Assembly (NCBI GenBank): GCA_035574155.1
Contig: DATLZD010000069.1
Location: 1-18,462, forward strand
Length of the DNA stretch: 18,462 nucleotides
Source of the DNA: HRBIN24 sp035574155
GTDB taxonomy: Bacteria > Chloroflexota > Dehalococcoidia > SM23-28-2 > HRBIN24
Reading direction: 5' to 3'
The position numbers and the translations under genes are program-made. A model generated the notes under the pieces. The model had not been told where the DNA came from, made no database searches, and saw only the letters and a program-made list of their open reading frames with translations. Each line of letters begins with the position of its first letter. Position 1 is the stretch's first letter. Of this stretch, positions 16,682 through 18,462 are shown one piece after another.

Positions 16682-17050
16682 CTAGGACTGCTCTGGCTGG
16701 GTGGGGGGCGAGATCCTGGCCAGCACCTGCCCCCATACGGCGTCCTGCCGTTCCGCCGCCACGGCCCGCAGGAACCGGGAGAGCCGATAACGGAGGCGGG
16801 CTACCTCCAGCAGCTCCGTCAGCTCGTCGTCCTCTTCCAGGCTGGGTTCCTCGCCGCGCAGTAGCCGGTCGATAGCCTGGTCCAACAGTTGGGCCCGCAT
16901 AGCCTCCTGCCTTGGCGCTGCCATCGCCACCACCCCTGGTTCAAAGAGCACCCCGCTCACGGCCTCCCTGCGGGCAGACAGGGCCATTTTACCCATTTTG
17001 GAGGCGAAGGCCAACGGTCCCGGCCCTCGGTTGCCCCCCGCGGTCAGCAT
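16682..17050 (-). CDS. Small protein of unknown function downstream of glcF
   Basis: This 122-residue protein begins at ATG 17050, 6 bp after the glcF stop, with AGAGG overlapping the end of glcF, so it is probably co-translated. The C-terminal two-thirds looks helical and highly charged: AQLLDQAIDRLLRGEEPSL, an acidic EEDDELTELLEVARL, then RYRLSRFLRAVAAERQ. This pattern loosely recalls small regulatory or anti-sigma-like N-terminal segments seen near signalling genes in Chloroflexota, but no zinc or catalytic motif is present and I do not assign a function. Residues 1-45 look disordered, and internal ATG codons at the MAAPRQEAM segment could be alternative starts. No transmembrane helix is visible. 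Confidence 0.6.
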   Translation of the reverse strand: MLTAGGNRGPGPLAFASKMGKMALSARREAVSGVLFEPGVVAMAAPRQEAMRAQLLDQAIDRLLRGEEPSLEEDDELTELLEVARLRYRLSRFLRAVAAERQDAVWGQVLARISPPTQPEQS

Positions 17051-17056
17051 GCTTTT

Positions 17057-18349
17057 CTACCTCTTGCCAACATCCGCCTCAGCGGTCGTTTCCGGGCCCC
17101 CGTAGGCAGCGGCCAGCACCTCCACCACATGCAGCACACGACAGGGAAGCTGGGCCAGCCGCACCCCCGCCTCCAGTTGCAGCATGCAGCCCGGGTTGGC
17201 GGTGACGACGGCCTCTGCCTCCGTAGCGGCTACCTCCTGCATGCGTTCCCGGAGCACCTGGAGCGCCAGAGCAGGGTGGGACAGCGAATACACGCCAGCG
17301 CTACCGCAGCACCTGTCGGGGTGCTCCATCTCTATAAGAGCCAGGCCGGGCACCTGACGTAACAGCTTCCGGGGAGCGTCGCGGACCCCCTGGGCGTGGG
17401 CCAAGTGGCAGGGGTCCTGGTAGGTGACCCTCAGGGAGAGCTCATGGGAGGGCGGCGGCAGGGATGCCTCTGCCAGGAACTCGGTGGCGTCCCGGACCAG
17501 GGCCGAGAAACGGCGGGCCTTTTCGGAATAGATGGGGTCATGGGAGAGCAGGTGCCCGTACTCCTTCATGATGGCGCCGCAACCGGCCGCGTCCACCACC
17601 ACCGCTTCCACCCCGGCGGCCAGGAAGGCATCGATGTTGCGACGGGCCAGCGCCAGCGCCGAGTCCATGTCGCCGTTGTGAGCCAAGAGGGCGCCGCAGC
17701 AGGACTGCCCCTGCGGCGACACCACGCTGCAGCCGGCCAGAGAAAGCAGGCGAACCAGGGCACTATGGACCTGGGGATAGAGGGCCGGCATGACGCACCC
17801 CAGAAAGAGGCCCACCCGCCGCGACCCGGCGCCGGCCAACAGGCCATAGCGGCGATAGGGGCGTCCCCTGGGCGAGGGGGGCGAGGCGGCCAGCAGGCGC
17901 AGCCGCGGCGGCAGCAGTCGGGCCAGGACATGGCTGAGGTCCGCTAGGGGCCCCAGCAACAAGGTAGCGGCATCGAGCAGGGCGGGCCGCGGCAGGAAGA
18001 GGCGCAGCAGGGCCCGCCGCAATCGCCAGCCGACAGGGGCACGACCGTCCCTGACCACCATCGCGCGGGCCGCCTCCATGACCCGACCGAAGGGTACCCC
18101 CGAGGGGCAGACCGCCTCACAGTTGCGGCATTGGAGGCAAAGCTCCAGGTGCTCCAGGACCGAGGGGGTGGGGCCAATGCGCCCTTCAGTCAGGGCACGG
18201 ATGAGGTGTAGCCGTCCCCGGGGGGAATCGGCCTCTATGCGCAGCAGCCGGTAGGTGGGGCAGCTCTGCAGGCACAGGCCACAGTGGACGCAGCGCGAGA
18301 GGTCCTCATCGAGGGGGGCAAAGGGGAAGGACAGCGGACGTCCACTCAT
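17057..18349 (-). CDS. glcF: Glycolate oxidase iron-sulfur subunit (CCG-domain protein)
   Basis: GlcF is the electron-transfer subunit of the GlcDEF complex, which oxidises glycolate to glyoxylate and passes electrons towards the respiratory chain. The 430-residue protein has two 4Fe-4S sites, C20-x2-C23-x2-C26-x3-C30 and C71-x2-C74-x2-C77-x3-C81-P. Two cysteine-rich CCG domains follow, with GQSCCGALLAHNGD and then DPCHLAHAQGV and DRCCGSAGVYSLSHP. The ATG at 18349 overlaps the TGA of the upstream oxidase subunit (ATGA), which fixes the start. A GTG at 18376 would add nine residues but lacks this coupling. Related proteins serve lactate or other 2-hydroxyacid dehydrogenases, so the substrate is not certain. 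Confidence 0.9.
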   Translation of the reverse strand: MSGRPLSFPFAPLDEDLSRCVHCGLCLQSCPTYRLLRIEADSPRGRLHLIRALTEGRIGPTPSVLEHLELCLQCRNCEAVCPSGVPFGRVMEAARAMVVRDGRAPVGWRLRRALLRLFLPRPALLDAATLLLGPLADLSHVLARLLPPRLRLLAASPPSPRGRPYRRYGLLAGAGSRRVGLFLGCVMPALYPQVHSALVRLLSLAGCSVVSPQGQSCCGALLAHNGDMDSALALARRNIDAFLAAGVEAVVVDAAGCGAIMKEYGHLLSHDPIYSEKARRFSALVRDATEFLAEASLPPPSHELSLRVTYQDPCHLAHAQGVRDAPRKLLRQVPGLALIEMEHPDRCCGSAGVYSLSHPALALQVLRERMQEVAATEAEAVVTANPGCMLQLEAGVRLAQLPCRVLHVVEVLAAAYGGPETTAEADVGKR

Positions 18350-18462
18350 ATGCCCGCCACGGACCTCCCAGGGCACAGGACGGCCTTCGGATCCCAGAGC
18401 TCCTTGATGCGGCGCATGATGGCAACGGCGGGCGGCTCGGCGGCCCTAAGGAGCTCGGGGGC
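18346..18462 (-). CDS. glcE: FAD-linked oxidase subunit, C-terminal fragment (GlcE/GlcD-like; continues beyond window)
   Basis: Only the last 38 residues are in the window. They end IKELWDPKAVLCPGRSVAGI, the usual C-terminus of FAD-linked oxidases of the glycolate/lactate oxidase group (family pattern I-K-x-x-x-D-P-x-x-x-L-N-P-G). The normal Asn is replaced by Cys here. Its stop overlaps the glcF start by 4 bases. In the usual D-E-F order this would be glcE, but a glcD-like subunit is equally compatible with so short a piece. Confidence 0.65.
   Translation of the reverse strand, partial: APELLRAAEPPAVAIMRRIKELWDPKAVLCPGRSVAGI

Overview
The window is about 18.5 kb of very GC-rich, densely coded bacterial chromosome made up of housekeeping and metabolic genes. 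I see no phage, insertion sequence, CRISPR array, tRNA or rRNA. The gene mix suggests a Chloroflexota-like bacterium. It has F420 cofactor genes (npdG and cofE homologues), tRNA-amidotransferase subunits gatC/gatA without gatB, a KimA-type potassium transporter, and a class A penicillin-binding protein with a Pro/Thr/Ser-rich tail. Frequent GTG/TTG starts and the G+C content fit, but this placement is inference from gene content and remembered family sequences; no search was run. If the lineage is right, the penicillin-binding protein implies that the cell makes peptidoglycan.

Layout. (1) A forward block, 1-4705: recG (its 5' end lies outside the window), argS, and an inositol-monophosphatase-family gene 6 bp after argS. 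(2) A reverse block, 8367-4719: gatC, gatA, a MOSC-domain protein and a class I aminotransferase, packed with start/stop overlaps or a 3-bp gap. (3) A forward block, 8449-13853: a SAM methyltransferase overlapping a class A penicillin-binding protein, then a KimA-type K+ transporter with a long N-terminal extension. (4) A reverse gene, 15052-13850: a membrane-anchored HExxH metallopeptidase-like protein whose stop codon interlocks with that of kimA. (5) A forward pair, 15126-16561: npdG and cofE. (6) A reverse block, 18462-16682: the 3' end of a FAD-linked oxidase subunit, glcF, and a small protein of unknown function.

How the genes work together. Translation is represented by argS and gatCA, DNA repair by recG, and cell-wall synthesis by the penicillin-binding protein. 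Redox cofactor metabolism is represented by npdG and cofE, which act on reduction and polyglutamylation of F420, and glycolate or 2-hydroxyacid oxidation by glcE/glcF. The two divergent intergenic regions (near 8410 and 15081) each hold one AT-rich, nearly symmetric -10 element that could serve both directions.

The most notable observation is that ArgS reads TVAA where class I synthetases normally carry the HIGH signature, although the rest of the enzyme looks intact. Other points worth a check are a Gly-to-Arg change in RecG motif VI, a MOSC protein with an extra C-terminal domain, eight cysteines in the extracytoplasmic part of the penicillin-binding protein, and an unassigned gluzincin-like peptidase. 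I did not find a convincing new multi-gene system.
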